Source of the DNA: an uncultured Erysipelotrichaceae bacterium
GTDB taxonomy: Bacteria; Bacillota_I; Bacilli_A; Erysipelotrichales; Erysipelotrichaceae
Length of the DNA stretch: 64,000 nt
NCBI GenBank assembly: GCA_947385085.1
Contig: CANDJN010000004.1
Span: forward strand, 42,255 to 106,254
Reading direction: 5' to 3'
Shown: piece by piece, positions 17,541-26,241 of the stretch
How positions within the stretch are numbered: the stretch's first letter is position 1
How the letters are laid out: each line of letters starts with the position of its first letter
Notes under the pieces: model-generated
Database searches by the model: none
What the model saw: only the letters and a program-made list of their open reading frames with translations
Told to the model about the DNA's origin: nothing
Program-made: the position numbers and the translations under genes

Positions 17541-18560
17541 ATGTGGCAGATTCCATTTTTTGCTTTTATCGGTGCTTTGTGCATATTTGCAGGGATTATG
17601 TTCTGGGAATCCAGGACTCTTTGGAGTGGGGTTTCATTCTTTTGGATGATGGCATCCCTCGCTATTTTACTCTTGTTTATCATAGGGCAATACTCAGAAT
17701 GGCTGTTCAGAAGTAATGTGATAACCGGAATTTTTGTTTTTGTATTTCTTGTTGTGGCTATCTTTATGCTCGCATTTCCACTCATTGCCATCATCACATT
17801 TTTTATCGAAGGGATTAAAATAATCCGCCATGAAGGACTGCGGCCGGCTAATTTGCTTTCCATGCTATTTTCAATTTTATTATGTTCCTATGTAGTCATC
17901 TGGCCCATGATGGGGGGACTGGGAAAGGGCACGTTCAGTACGGTGCTTTATGTGATCATCAGTTTTTCAGCATTATATATGTTGGCATTGCTGGTGATAT
18001 ATGCTTTCTCTGCCATCCTTAATCTCATTCATCTGAGAAAGCGCAGGAATGCGGATTATATTGTTGTGCTCGGGTGCGGTGTGATGGGGGATCGGGTAAC
18101 ACCGTTGCTGGCAGCCCGTATTGATAAAGGAATTGAATTGCTGAAATACAATCCAAATGCTGTGCTAATTATGTCCGGGGGACAGGGCCCGGGAGAAGAT
18201 GCTTCTGAAAGCGAGGTTATGGCTGACTATGCAATGCAAAAAGGCGTAGATGCCACCAAAATCATATTGGAACGGAAATCTGTATCAACAGAAGAAAACC
18301 TGCTGTTTTCCAGGGAACTGATGGAAAAAGAGAATCCACGCATTGTCCTTGTCACAACCGCCTATCATGTATTCAGGGCATTGATCATTGCAAAACAGCA
18401 AAAGATAAGGTGTGTGGGATTTGGAGCAAAAACCAAGTGGTATTTTACGCTGAATGCCCTGATCCGCGAATTTGCAGGGTATTTGCGCTTAAGTTGGAAA
18501 ATTCACGCCCTTATACTTGGCATTGCGGCAGCGATCACTGCGATAGTGATAATGATATAA
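17541..18560 (+). CDS. Membrane protein with DUF218 (YdcF/SanA/ElyC-like) domain
   Basis: A 339-residue protein with five hydrophobic helices in the first 160 residues, a cytosolic or extracytoplasmic DUF218 domain at about 170-315 and a last helix at 320-339. The domain shows DYIVVLGCGVMGDRVTPLLAARID, VLIMSGGQGPGEDASESEVMADYA and VTTAYHVFRALIIAK, matching the conserved GxG, SGGxG and TxxxHxxRA blocks. Members are tied to envelope integrity and undecaprenyl-phosphate turnover in other bacteria, and the biochemical activity is unsettled. RBS GAGAGGAAA precedes ATG 17541. Confidence 0.85.
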   Translation: MWQIPFFAFIGALCIFAGIMFWESRTLWSGVSFFWMMASLAILLLFIIGQYSEWLFRSNVITGIFVFVFLVVAIFMLAFPLIAIITFFIEGIKIIRHEGLRPANLLSMLFSILLCSYVVIWPMMGGLGKGTFSTVLYVIISFSALYMLALLVIYAFSAILNLIHLRKRRNADYIVVLGCGVMGDRVTPLLAARIDKGIELLKYNPNAVLIMSGGQGPGEDASESEVMADYAMQKGVDATKIILERKSVSTEENLLFSRELMEKENPRIVLVTTAYHVFRALIIAKQQKIRCVGFGAKTKWYFTLNALIREFAGYLRLSWKIHALILGIAAAITAIVIMI

Positions 18561-18746
18561 TCATTTGAACTGTTTAATGAATGGCGCCGGCCGCTGATCA
18601 GCCGTGATTTTGATGCAGATAACGCTGGTGACGGTGAGATGTTATCCTCATCAAATAGATGGAAATCATCAGAGTCATCATCCAAGAGAAATAAAGCGAA
18701 CCTCCTTTGTTTTATCGGTAAAGAGTGTAGAGAAAGGATAGAGTGT

Positions 18747-19109
18747 ATGGAAGATGCCATACTGATATTGGAAAAGAAGCTTTTTCAGCTTCCCTATATG
18801 AATGATCGCAGCTGGTTAGACGGAGTCATTCATGATCATTTTCGAGAATGTGGAAAATCTGGAAAGATTTATGATAAAAAGACTGTCATTGCATTCTTAA
18901 CGGACTGTGTAGAAGATCGTGAAATTGTTATTTATAACTATGAGTGTACGTCAATCGATATCAACACATACTTAATTCACTACATCACAAAGGAGCATAA
19001 GCAGCTGTACTATCGTACCTCACTATGGGTTATGCAGGATTGCTTAAAGCTCTTGTTTCATCAAGCATCGTTAATAACAAAAGCAGATCTGCCATTAACA
19101 ATTTTCTGA
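18747..19109 (+). CDS. DUF4440 / NTF2-like small protein
   Basis: A 120-residue protein. The pattern EKKLFQLPYMNDRSWLDGVIHDHFRECGKSGKIYDKKTVIAFL, then DINTYLIHYIT and YYRTSLWV, matches NTF2-like DUF4440 proteins (an alpha+beta cone fold, often with unknown ligands). The start at 18747 is favoured by AAAGGAT seven bases upstream; the frame stays open further upstream without a good ribosome site. The C terminus diverges after RTSLWV, and FHQAS replaces the usual WR.VFHQGT ending. No operon partner. The interval 18561-18746 holds nothing else I can support. Confidence 0.68.
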   Translation: MEDAILILEKKLFQLPYMNDRSWLDGVIHDHFRECGKSGKIYDKKTVIAFLTDCVEDREIVIYNYECTSIDINTYLIHYITKEHKQLYYRTSLWVMQDCLKLLFHQASLITKADLPLTIF

Positions 19110-19219
19110 TCAGTTTGTATATGATTAAAGCGACAATTGTTAGATGTGTCATGAAACAGGGTTATTTGTTTCCTTATCACGAGATGGCCATCGCTCATAT
19201 TCGTACTGTGATGTGTTTG

Positions 19220-19228
19220 TGGTATAAT
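19220..19228 (+). promoter_or_regulatory. Extended -10 promoter of the second regulator gene
   Basis: TGG TATAAT ending at 19228, some 30 bases before the regulator start; the -35 region is weak. Confidence 0.55.
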
Positions 19229-19257
19229 AAGATCATGGTATAACCGAGGTGATGCAC

Positions 19258-19920
19258 TTGAAAAAGATATTAATCGTGGAAGATGATATGAGTATACATC
19301 AGTTCATCGAAGAGCTGTTAAAGCAAAATCATTATTTAACTTATCATGCCTATTCCGGTAGTGAAGCGATGCTGCTGCTGAAAAACGCAAAGTATGACTG
19401 TATCCTATTGGATTTAATGTTGCCTGCCATCCATGGTGAAGAAATTATCAAGGAAGTCAAGGATATACCCATTATCGTATTGAGCGCGAAGTCCGGCTCT
19501 GAGGACAAAGTAAATTGTCTGTTATCTGGCGCGAGTGATTATATGACCAAGCCTTTTGATGCGAATGAGCTATTGGCAAGAATTGAAGTGCAGTTAAGAA
19601 AGCGCAGTCTTCATGATAAAGCGGATACATTGAAATATAAGGACTTGGAATTGCTTAACGACCATCGCACGTTGCTTGTGAATCATAAGAAAATCAGTTT
19701 GACGAAAACGGAATATGCGATTTGTAAGCAGTTGATGGCAAATCCCAAACAAGTCATAACCAAAAATAAATTGTTGGATTGTATTTCAATGGATACTGAG
19801 GATTGTGATGAAAATTCCTTAAAGGTACATATCAGCCATATTCGTAAAAAAATGAAAAGGGTAAGTGAGGAAGCGTATATTGAATCCGTATGGGGAATCG
19901 GTTTTAAAATGAAGGACTAA
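19258..19920 (+). CDS. OmpR-family response regulator (lantibiotic/bacitracin-type module)
   Basis: A 220-residue regulator with the acidic pair in LIVEDD, phospho-acceptor Asp52 in ILLDLMLPAIHGEEI, conserved Lys in DYMTKPFDANELLARIE and a winged-helix end SLKVHISHIRKKMKR..IESVWGIGFKM. The likely start is TTG 19258, giving MKKILIVEDD: GAGGTG at 19246-19251 is six bases away, while the in-frame ATG at 19252 touches it. It heads the order regulator, ATPase, permease, kinase. Its likely target is the repeat-bearing promoter directly downstream. Confidence 0.9.
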   Translation: MKKILIVEDDMSIHQFIEELLKQNHYLTYHAYSGSEAMLLLKNAKYDCILLDLMLPAIHGEEIIKEVKDIPIIVLSAKSGSEDKVNCLLSGASDYMTKPFDANELLARIEVQLRKRSLHDKADTLKYKDLELLNDHRTLLVNHKKISLTKTEYAICKQLMANPKQVITKNKLLDCISMDTEDCDENSLKVHISHIRKKMKRVSEEAYIESVWGIGFKMKD

Positions 19921-19922
19921 AA

Positions 19923-19979
19923 TCTTTACGAAATCTTAACTTATTCTTAACCGTTTTCTTAACCTTTTTCTTTTATACT
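19923..19979 (+). promoter_or_regulatory. Four TCTTAAC direct repeats feeding a TATACT promoter
   Basis: TCTTTAC (19923) and TCTTAAC (19934, 19945, 19957) recur at 11, 11 and 12 bases. A TATACT -10 box lies at 19974-19979, and its -35 position overlaps the last repeats. No good -35 hexamer exists, which is the expected design of a promoter needing an OmpR/PhoB-type activator. It separates the regulator gene from the ABC genes. Confidence 0.75.
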
Positions 19980-20000
19980 GGTTGAGAAAGGAGCAATATT

Positions 20001-20915
20001 ATGGAAATGGTATTGGAAATTAAGGATTTAGAAAAGCAGTATAAGAATTTTAAAGCCTTAAATCATTTGAATCTTCATATTGAAAAAGGGGCGATCTATG
20101 GACTGATCGGAAAAAACGGAGCCGGCAAAACGACGCTGATCCGTATTCTTTGCGGTCTGCAGAAGCCAAACAGCGGTGCTTATAAAATATATGGGGTCGC
20201 TCATGACTGCGCTTTGATGAGCAGTGTCAGAAAAAGAATGGGAGCGATTATCGAAACTCCGGCAATTTATGGAGAGATGAGTGCTAAGGATAATCTCATC
20301 GTGCAGTATCAAATCGTGGGAAATCCGAGTTTGGATGGTATCGATGAGTTGTTAAAGCTGGTAGGTTTAGCGAATACGGGAAAGAAAAAGGCAAAGGACT
20401 TTTCGTTAGGGATGAGGCAAAGACTGGCAATTGCGCTGGCACTTGCCGGCAACCCGGACTTTTTAATTTTGGATGAGCCGATTAACGGTCTTGATCCTCA
20501 GGGCATTATTGAAATGAGAGAGCTGATTTTAAAGCTGAATCAAGAGCGCGGCATGACGGTTTTGATCAGCAGCCATTATTTGGATGAATTGGCAAAAATA
20601 GCGACACACTACGGATTTTTGGATAACGGAACTATGATCAAGGAAATAAGCAGCGACAAGCTGATGAAAAAGCTGGAACATAAAATATCTTTAAAGACTT
20701 CTGATCTGCCGTCATTGACCGCCTATTTTGAAGAGCATAAAATTGATTATGAGGTCATGGATGATCAAAGTGTCAATGTGTATGGAAAGCATAGCCTTGC
20801 TCAGTTTATGAATGAGCTTTCCCATCATCATTTCATCATTGATGAAATCCATGAACAAAAGGAATCACTGGAGAATTATTATATGAATTTGATGGGAGGA
20901 TCTGAACATGATTAA
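20001..20915 (+). CDS. ABC transporter ATP-binding protein (BcrA/antibiotic-export type)
   Basis: A 304-residue ATPase. Walker A GKNGAGKTTLIR lies near residue 36, signature LGMRQRLAIALALAG, Walker B FLILDEPINGLDPQG, H-loop SSHYLDEL, and a C-terminal regulatory extension of about 85 residues. This layout is that of BcrA/lantibiotic-immunity ATPases. AAAGGAG is seven bases before ATG 20001. The 3' end overlaps the permease start by eight bases. Likely confers self-protection against a peptide antibiotic or bacitracin-like compound; the substrate cannot be read from sequence. Confidence 0.9.
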   Translation: MEMVLEIKDLEKQYKNFKALNHLNLHIEKGAIYGLIGKNGAGKTTLIRILCGLQKPNSGAYKIYGVAHDCALMSSVRKRMGAIIETPAIYGEMSAKDNLIVQYQIVGNPSLDGIDELLKLVGLANTGKKKAKDFSLGMRQRLAIALALAGNPDFLILDEPINGLDPQGIIEMRELILKLNQERGMTVLISSHYLDELAKIATHYGFLDNGTMIKEISSDKLMKKLEHKISLKTSDLPSLTAYFEEHKIDYEVMDDQSVNVYGKHSLAQFMNELSHHHFIIDEIHEQKESLENYYMNLMGGSEHD

Positions 20916-21732
20916 TTTGTTACATGCCGGGTTGACCCGATTAAGAAAAAATAAATTGTTTTGGCTGTTGATGCTGTTCAGTATTTTGGTTGCCTTATTT
21001 ATGATTTATACGCAATATCGCAATATGAATCAATATGGAACGGTGATTGAAGTAGAACAGCTGATTATGAATTACGGTACCATGACAGGAATCGTGATTG
21101 CGACATTTGCGAGTCTGTTTTTGGGAAGTGAGTACGGGGAGGGTACGATAAGAAATAAGCTGTGCATCGGTCATAAGCGCATGCATATTTATTTCGCTAA
21201 TTTATTCATCGTTGTACTGTGCGGCTTGTGTTCCTTTGCGGTATTCACGGCGGTAGTGTTGGCATTGGGAATCCCGTTATTCGGTGGCATTACCATTTCA
21301 ATGGAAACACTGTTATTAATCATTTTGGGCATCGCTTTGATCATTCTTGCTTATTCTGCGATCTTTACCTTAATTGCGATGATCGTTGTTAGTAAAGCGG
21401 TGGCGGCCGTCGCCTGCATCTTGTTGGCATTTGCTCTTTTCGGTGCGGCCTTGACCTGTCTAAGGATTTTGGATGAACCGCAAAACATTCAATCTGCGAC
21501 AATCACTGACGGCGCTTATGGAATCGAGACAATTCCCAATCCCAAATACCCCAGCGAATTAAAAAAGCAGGTATGTCAAACCTTATTGGACATGAATCCG
21601 GCCGGACAGGCAGTTCAAATTTCCGGCAGAGCAGCGGTTGATTTTACGATTCTTTCGCTATATTCCAGTGGTATTTTCATCGTATTTACCGCGGTGGGAT
21701 GCGTATTGTTTCAACATAAAGAAATAAGATAG
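20908..21732 (+). CDS. ABC-2-type permease
   Basis: A 274-residue protein with about six membrane helices: one near 15-35, then 55-80, 95-125, 135-160, 165-190 and a last one near 250-270. The amphipathic start NLLHAGLTRLRKNKLFWLL and the GSEYGEGTIRNKLCIGHKR loop are typical of BcrB-like ABC-2 permeases. Partner of the overlapping ATPase; a kinase gene follows after 11 bases. Substrate unknown. Confidence 0.88.
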   Translation: MINLLHAGLTRLRKNKLFWLLMLFSILVALFMIYTQYRNMNQYGTVIEVEQLIMNYGTMTGIVIATFASLFLGSEYGEGTIRNKLCIGHKRMHIYFANLFIVVLCGLCSFAVFTAVVLALGIPLFGGITISMETLLLIILGIALIILAYSAIFTLIAMIVVSKAVAAVACILLAFALFGAALTCLRILDEPQNIQSATITDGAYGIETIPNPKYPSELKKQVCQTLLDMNPAGQAVQISGRAAVDFTILSLYSSGIFIVFTAVGCVLFQHKEIR

Positions 21733-21743
21733 AAGGTGATGGT

Positions 21744-22643
21744 ATGAGTGTCTGGTTTTATCTTTTTATCGGCTTATGCGCTCTTGTATTATGCCTCATG
21801 ATAAAAATCTTTCTAATGAAAAGAGAAATTATAAATATTCTCGCATCATTGGCAGTTATTTTAAAATCAGATACCAATCAACTCATCACCGTTCAAACCA
21901 ATGATCATGAATTGAAGCAGCTTGCGGATTCCCTAAATAAAAGCTTAAGGGATTTGCGCACGATTAAGCTGGAGTATGAAAACGGCAATCAGCAATTAAA
22001 GGCTTCCATCACCAATATTTCACATGATTTAAGAACACCACTTACCGCAATCAGAGGTTATCTTGATTTCTGGGATAAGGAAGCGCTGAATGAGAAACAA
22101 CGTCAATACTGGAAAATTATTGATCAAAAAGTGAAGGATTTAACGACGCTTACCGAACAGCTTTTTGATTTCTCAAAGAGTGTTGATACGCAAAATGAAA
22201 TGACGAAGCAGAATGTCTGCCTGAATCATATTTTGACGGATACCCTTGCCGGCTTCTATACCAGCTTACAACAAGCCGGCATCGAGCCGCAAATTGAAAT
22301 CTGTGAAAAAAAGGTTTACCGCTTCAGCAATGAAAATATGTTGAAGCGCATCTTTGAAAATATGATTTCTAATGCATTAAAGTACAGCGAACATGATTTC
22401 CATGTGAAAATGGATGAAAGTGGAATCATCACATTTTCCAATTACACGAAAAAGCTGGATCAAACAAGCTTAGGGAAAATATTTGATCGCTATCAGACGT
22501 TGAATGATACTAAAAAAGCCAATGGCATCGGTTTATCCATTGCTAAGCAGCTGGTAGAATTATGCGATGGTGAAATACATGCGACTTATGAACATCAAAT
22601 ACTGACGATTACAATTGCCTTTTTATCAGAGAATCATATATAA
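21744..22643 (+). CDS. Sensor histidine kinase with minimal N-terminal sensor
   Basis: A 299-residue kinase with one obvious N-terminal membrane segment (residues 3-24) and no extracytoplasmic sensor domain. HisKA motif NISHDLRTPLTAIRGY with His94, and ATPase blocks NMISNALKYSEHD and GIGLSIAKQLVEL. Kinases that lack a sensor and sit beside bacitracin or lantibiotic ABC genes are thought to sense through the transporter. The gene ends exactly where a truncated ATPase gene begins, so its last codons may mark a recombination junction; the catalytic core is intact. Confidence 0.88.
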   Translation: MSVWFYLFIGLCALVLCLMIKIFLMKREIINILASLAVILKSDTNQLITVQTNDHELKQLADSLNKSLRDLRTIKLEYENGNQQLKASITNISHDLRTPLTAIRGYLDFWDKEALNEKQRQYWKIIDQKVKDLTTLTEQLFDFSKSVDTQNEMTKQNVCLNHILTDTLAGFYTSLQQAGIEPQIEICEKKVYRFSNENMLKRIFENMISNALKYSEHDFHVKMDESGIITFSNYTKKLDQTSLGKIFDRYQTLNDTKKANGIGLSIAKQLVELCDGEIHATYEHQILTITIAFLSENHI

Positions 22644-23453
22644 ATGATTCTGAATTCATCAATATCAGTATTCCCACAGCAGAATATATCAATGACAGAA
22701 AAAACGATCTTCATCCTTATGAAAATATTTGGTATTACATTCATCGGGGAAGTATGCCGGAGTTGAGTCATAAGGAAATGAATTGGGAAATGTATTATTC
22801 ATCCTATGTAAAAACATACATTGATAAGGATATTCGACAAATCATCAATATCTCCAATGAATTGAAATTCATGAAATTTTTAACTTCATTAGCCGCAAGA
22901 TGCGGTGAACTATTGAATTATTCTGCGGTTGCCAATGAAGTCGAGGTTGACGTAACGACGATCAAAAGCTGGATTTCAATTTTACAGACATCAGGTATTA
23001 TATTTTTACTGAAACCTTATTCCAATAGCTTTCTTAAAAGAATGGTGAAGACGCCGAAGCTGTATTTTTTTGATAGTGGATTGGTATGTTATTTAACGCG
23101 ATGGACAAGCTATGAGGCTTTACGAACAGGCGCAAAAGCCGGCAATATATTTGAAAACTTTATCATTTCTGAAATTATGAAAACGCATTTGAATCATGGC
23201 AGCACAATAAAATCATTATATTATTATCGTGATAAGGATAAAAAAAATTGATTTAATTATCGAGGAAAACAATACATTGTATCCGATTGAAATTAAAATG
23301 ACAGGGAATCCGAAAGCAGCTATGGCAAAGAATTTTGATCTGCTAAACAAGATCAAAGATAAAGAAAAGGGTATAGGTATCATTCTTTGCCAATATGATC
23401 GAAAGACTTATCTAAAAGAGAATCTCATCGCTTTACCGATAGAATATATATAA
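22641..23453 (+). pseudogene. DUF4143 ATPase, N-terminally deleted and frameshifted
   Basis: Reading from the kinase stop codon, an open frame gives INISIPTAEYINDRKNDLHP and YENIWYYIHRGSMPEL, then the DUF4143 core (KTPKLYFFDSGLVCYLTRW, GNIFENFIISEI, YYRDKDKK). At an A8 tract (23240-23247) the frame is lost, and the last part, IDLIIEENNTLYPIEIKMTGNPK, continues in another frame to 23453. The family normally has an N-terminal AAA ATPase domain of about 200 residues, which is absent. This is a remnant of a gene of the widespread ATPase/DUF4143 type. Confidence 0.85.
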
Positions 23454-23482
23454 TGGATGGAAACGGAAAGAAAAAATATAAA

Positions 23483-23512
23483 CCCAATCGGCATAGTAAC
23501 GATTGGGCTTTT
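23483..23512 (+). terminator. Hairpin between the ATPase relic and fumC
   Basis: CCCAATCG / CGATTGGG arms with a nine-base loop and a short T run (GCTTTTC); the minus-strand side is also T-rich, so it may serve the convergent fumC gene. Confidence 0.8.
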
Positions 23513-23540
23513 CATTGTTTATTTTGGTTTATTAAAAGGC

Positions 23541-24905
23541 TTATACCATGGCATCCGGTACTACCAACTCGTCAAATTGTTCTGCGCTTAAAAATCCCAA
23601 TGCGATACAGGATTCCTTGAGTGAGCACTGATCACGATAGGCTTTCTTAGCGACCTGCGCTGCTTTTTCATAGCCGATATGCGGGTTTAATGCGGTCACA
23701 AGCATCAGAGATTGATGGAGGTAGGAATCCATTGTTTCCTGATTGGCCTTGATACCGGATACACAATGGATGCGGAAGGAACGCAGACCATCCGCAAGCA
23801 ACCGTGTGGATTGCAGGAAATTGTGAATGATGACCGGCATAAAGACGTTTAATTCAAAATTGCCTTGACTGGCTGCCATGGCGATGGCGGTGTCGTTGCC
23901 CATGACTTGTACGGCGATCATGGTGATGGCTTCACATTGAGTCGGATTGACCTTTCCCGGCATAATGGAGGAACCGGGTTCATTGGCAGGGATGGCGATT
24001 TCACCTAAGCCGCAGCGCGGACCACTTGCCAGCCAGCGAATATCATTGGCGATTTTCATCAAATTGGCCGCTAACGCTTTACATGCTCCATGCACAAAAG
24101 TGATATCGTCTTTGGCGGATAAAGCGTGAAAATAATTGGGATCGCTGTGGTATTCACTGTCTAGCTGTTCGCTTAATGCTTGGCAGACGAGCTTGCCAAA
24201 GTCCTTTGGGGCATTTAATCCCGTACCTACCGCAGTAGCTCCGATCGCTAATTTACGAATGGATGTCATGGCCTGAATAAGCATATCGCGATTGTTTTCC
24301 AGCATAGCGCGCCAGCCGCTGATCTCCTGGGAAAAACGCAGCGGCGTCGCATCCTGTAGGTGGGTGCGTCCGATTTTAATCTTGTCTTCATTTTGTGCTT
24401 CCAGCTCGCGCATTACCGCGATCATCTCATCCAGCTGCGGCAACAGCTGATGGTTTAGTGCGGTAACGGCTGCGATATGCATGGCGCTGGGAAAGGTATC
24501 ATTTGAGCTTTGCGAATGATTGACATCATCATTGGGATGAAGAAGCCGGCTACCCGCAATTTCATTGCCGCGATTGGCAATCACTTCATTGACATTCATG
24601 TTGCTTTGGGTGCCGCTGCCCGTTTGCCATACCGCAAGCGGGAAATGATCATCCAGCTTATGTGCGAGTATTTCATCACAAACCTGCACGATGAGCTCTG
24701 CCTTTTCATGACTGATTTCATTTAATGAGCCATTGACCTTGGCACAGGCTTTTTTTAAATGTGCGAACGCTTCGATAACTTCAAAGGGGATCTTCTCCTG
24801 ACCGATCCTAAAATGCTCAAGACTGCGCTGAGTTTGAGCCCCCCAATACTTGTCTATCGCAACGGCAATCTCCCCCATAGCGTCATGTTCCATTCTTGTT
24901 TTCAT
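23541..24905 (-). CDS. fumC: Class II fumarate hydratase
   Basis: Cytosolic, iron-free fumarase interconverting fumarate and malate. The 454 residues carry GSGTQSNMNVNEVIANR, NDTFPSAMHIAA, KIGRTHLQDATPL, the catalytic signature GSSIMPGKVNPTQCEA and the family's C-terminal HIGYEKAA. Start 24905 (MKTRMEHD) is chosen because AAGGAG lies seven bases upstream; two upstream in-frame Met codons overlap that site. Aspartate ammonia-lyase is the nearest relative, but the KVNPTQCE and THLQDA forms fit FumC. Confidence 0.94.
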   Translation of the reverse strand: MKTRMEHDAMGEIAVAIDKYWGAQTQRSLEHFRIGQEKIPFEVIEAFAHLKKACAKVNGSLNEISHEKAELIVQVCDEILAHKLDDHFPLAVWQTGSGTQSNMNVNEVIANRGNEIAGSRLLHPNDDVNHSQSSNDTFPSAMHIAAVTALNHQLLPQLDEMIAVMRELEAQNEDKIKIGRTHLQDATPLRFSQEISGWRAMLENNRDMLIQAMTSIRKLAIGATAVGTGLNAPKDFGKLVCQALSEQLDSEYHSDPNYFHALSAKDDITFVHGACKALAANLMKIANDIRWLASGPRCGLGEIAIPANEPGSSIMPGKVNPTQCEAITMIAVQVMGNDTAIAMAASQGNFELNVFMPVIIHNFLQSTRLLADGLRSFRIHCVSGIKANQETMDSYLHQSLMLVTALNPHIGYEKAAQVAKKAYRDQCSLKESCIALGFLSAEQFDELVVPDAMV

Positions 24906-24958
24906 AATGTTCTCCTTCATCATATGTGGTAAAAAACAAAGAGATTTGCAGGCGTCGA

Positions 24959-25546
24959 TTACTCTACTGACGCAAACAAATCTTCATATATTTGAGTTAA
25001 TTCCTTGATTTCTTCATTTGTCATTTTCCGCTCATGTGCATCGTGATCATCAACGGTTCCGGTATGATAAGCGCGTACCTCTCCTTCGCTAATCGCAACG
25101 ACAAAGGGTACATATAAATGCGGCTTTCCCTCATCGTCAAGCTCCAGCTTGTCTCCTAAACGGCTTTCAATTTTTTTACATTCCTCACCCGTAGAGGTTT
25201 CCGCCTTTTTATCAACGTAATAGATCGATGTATTGTGTTCCTTGGCAATCTCATTTAAGATGGGTACTGCCTCAATACACCAAGGACATGTGGAATAGCC
25301 AAAGTAATAAATTCCGGTCGCATTCGCATCCAGCTTTAACAGAAAATCACTCATTTGTGTTTTCACAAATTGGTGTTCTTCCTCCATAAAGCCTTCATAG
25401 GCGCTCATATCTGCCAGCTTGCCGGTGTCGCAAATCTGACTGTCGTCACAGCCCTTGGGATCATTATTACTTGACTGCTCTGCCTGCTTGGTGCAGGCGC
25501 ATAGTGCTGTTAAGGCTAAAACACAAAGAAGAATGTTTTTTTTCAT
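24959..25546 (-). CDS. Thioredoxin-fold lipoprotein
   Basis: A 195-residue exported lipoprotein: signal MKKNILLCVLALTALCACTKQ with a lipobox-like LCAC ending at Cys17 or so, then a linker and a thioredoxin-like domain. The active site reads STCPWCIEAVPILNEIA (CxxC) within GIYYFGYSTCPWC. The start at 25546 is supported by AAAGGAAG and by the clean signal peptide. Such proteins act in extracytoplasmic disulfide exchange. It lies just upstream of fumC in the same direction, but no functional tie is known. Confidence 0.85.
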   Translation of the reverse strand: MKKNILLCVLALTALCACTKQAEQSSNNDPKGCDDSQICDTGKLADMSAYEGFMEEEHQFVKTQMSDFLLKLDANATGIYYFGYSTCPWCIEAVPILNEIAKEHNTSIYYVDKKAETSTGEECKKIESRLGDKLELDDEGKPHLYVPFVVAISEGEVRAYHTGTVDDHDAHERKMTNEEIKELTQIYEDLFASVE

Positions 25547-25782
25547 TACGATACTTCCTTTCAGCTTAAGTATTACATTAGCAATTAACAATAGTTTAAC
25601 AAAAAAATAACTGATACACAAGATGAAACTTGACAGGGTTCTATTAAGCTATGGTGAAAAGGGGAGGTTTTATTGTAAAAGTCAATCCCTTAACAAAACG
25701 CTACGGCACATAACGGCATATAAACCCAATGTCATAAATTAGTATAAAATCATTAAAATCACGAAATGACTTCATGGAATTA
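25547..25782. other. Intergenic region without a supported gene
   Basis: No coding signal was found between the lipoprotein start and the promoter of the 50-residue gene. The divergent promoters presumably lie here. Confidence 0.5.
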
Positions 25783-25791
25783 TGATACAAT
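25783..25791 (+). promoter_or_regulatory. Extended -10 promoter of the 50-residue gene
   Basis: TGA TACAAT ending at 25791, some 33 bases before the ATG; no clear -35. Confidence 0.5.
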
Positions 25792-25805
25792 AGGTATGCC
25801 ACTAT

Positions 25806-25831
25806 GTGGCAGGAGGTAAGGCATATGCCAC
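25806..25831 (+). promoter_or_regulatory. Hairpin holding the ribosome binding site and start codon
   Basis: GTGGCA (25806-25811) is complementary to TGCCAC (25826-25831). The AGGAGGT site falls in the loop and the start codon overlaps the 3' arm, so folding could limit initiation. Six base pairs only. Confidence 0.5.
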
Positions 25832-25977
25832 CTCAAATACATACCACCGATAAGGTTAACATGGCAGAACGTACTCAAGTAAGTGCATTATTATGGTTCT
25901 TTCTTTTCGATGTATGCGAAATTTTTGACGCTTGTCGTCTTACTTCTGATTATCAGAGAATTAAAGAAATAACATAG
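25825..25977 (+). CDS. 50-residue protein of unknown function
   Basis: Product begins MPPQIHTTDKVNMAERTQVS and contains a hydrophobic core ALLWFFLFDVCEIFDA with two Cys. AGGAGGT lies seven bases before the ATG, a promoter-like element precedes it and a terminator follows, so it looks like an independent transcription unit. I do not recognise the family. It could be a small membrane-associated peptide or a leader peptide, but no gene follows within the same unit. Confidence 0.6.
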   Translation: MPPQIHTTDKVNMAERTQVSALLWFFLFDVCEIFDACRLTSDYQRIKEIT

Positions 25978-26000
25978 TGACACCACGAACGGATATGTAA

Positions 26001-26035
26001 AAAAGGAAAATGTTGGCGCATCTTCCTTTTCTGTT
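26001..26035 (+). terminator. Terminator of the 50-residue gene
   Basis: AAAGGAA..ATG / CAT..TTCCTTT hairpin ending in CCTTTTCTG. Confidence 0.7.
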
Positions 26036-26100
26036 TGTAGGCACGTTACCGTGCTTTACTTTGTTCATTGTTATCATACGTAATAAAGCGAAAGAAATCA

Positions 26101-26152
26101 AGACTTTTTAAAAATCCGTAACAACGCAGACCTTTTTGAAAATTCGTAACAA
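26101..26152 (+). repeat. Two imperfect 24-25-base direct repeats
   Basis: Copies at 26101-26124 and 26128-26152 share CTTTTT, AAAAT and CGTAACAA at the same relative positions. They lie about 90 bases upstream of the zinc-ribbon gene and may be an operator; two copies do not make a CRISPR array. Confidence 0.6.
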
Positions 26153-26241
26153 GGTAAAGTGAAAAGCGAATAAATATTGTTATTGCTAAATAAATGCAAT
26201 ATAATAAATCCAAAGTAAATCGGTATTTGGAGAGGTGCAGA

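Noticed and set aside
26101..26152. Possible CRISPR start
   Set aside because: Only two imperfect copies with a spacer of a few bases, and no cas genes in the window.
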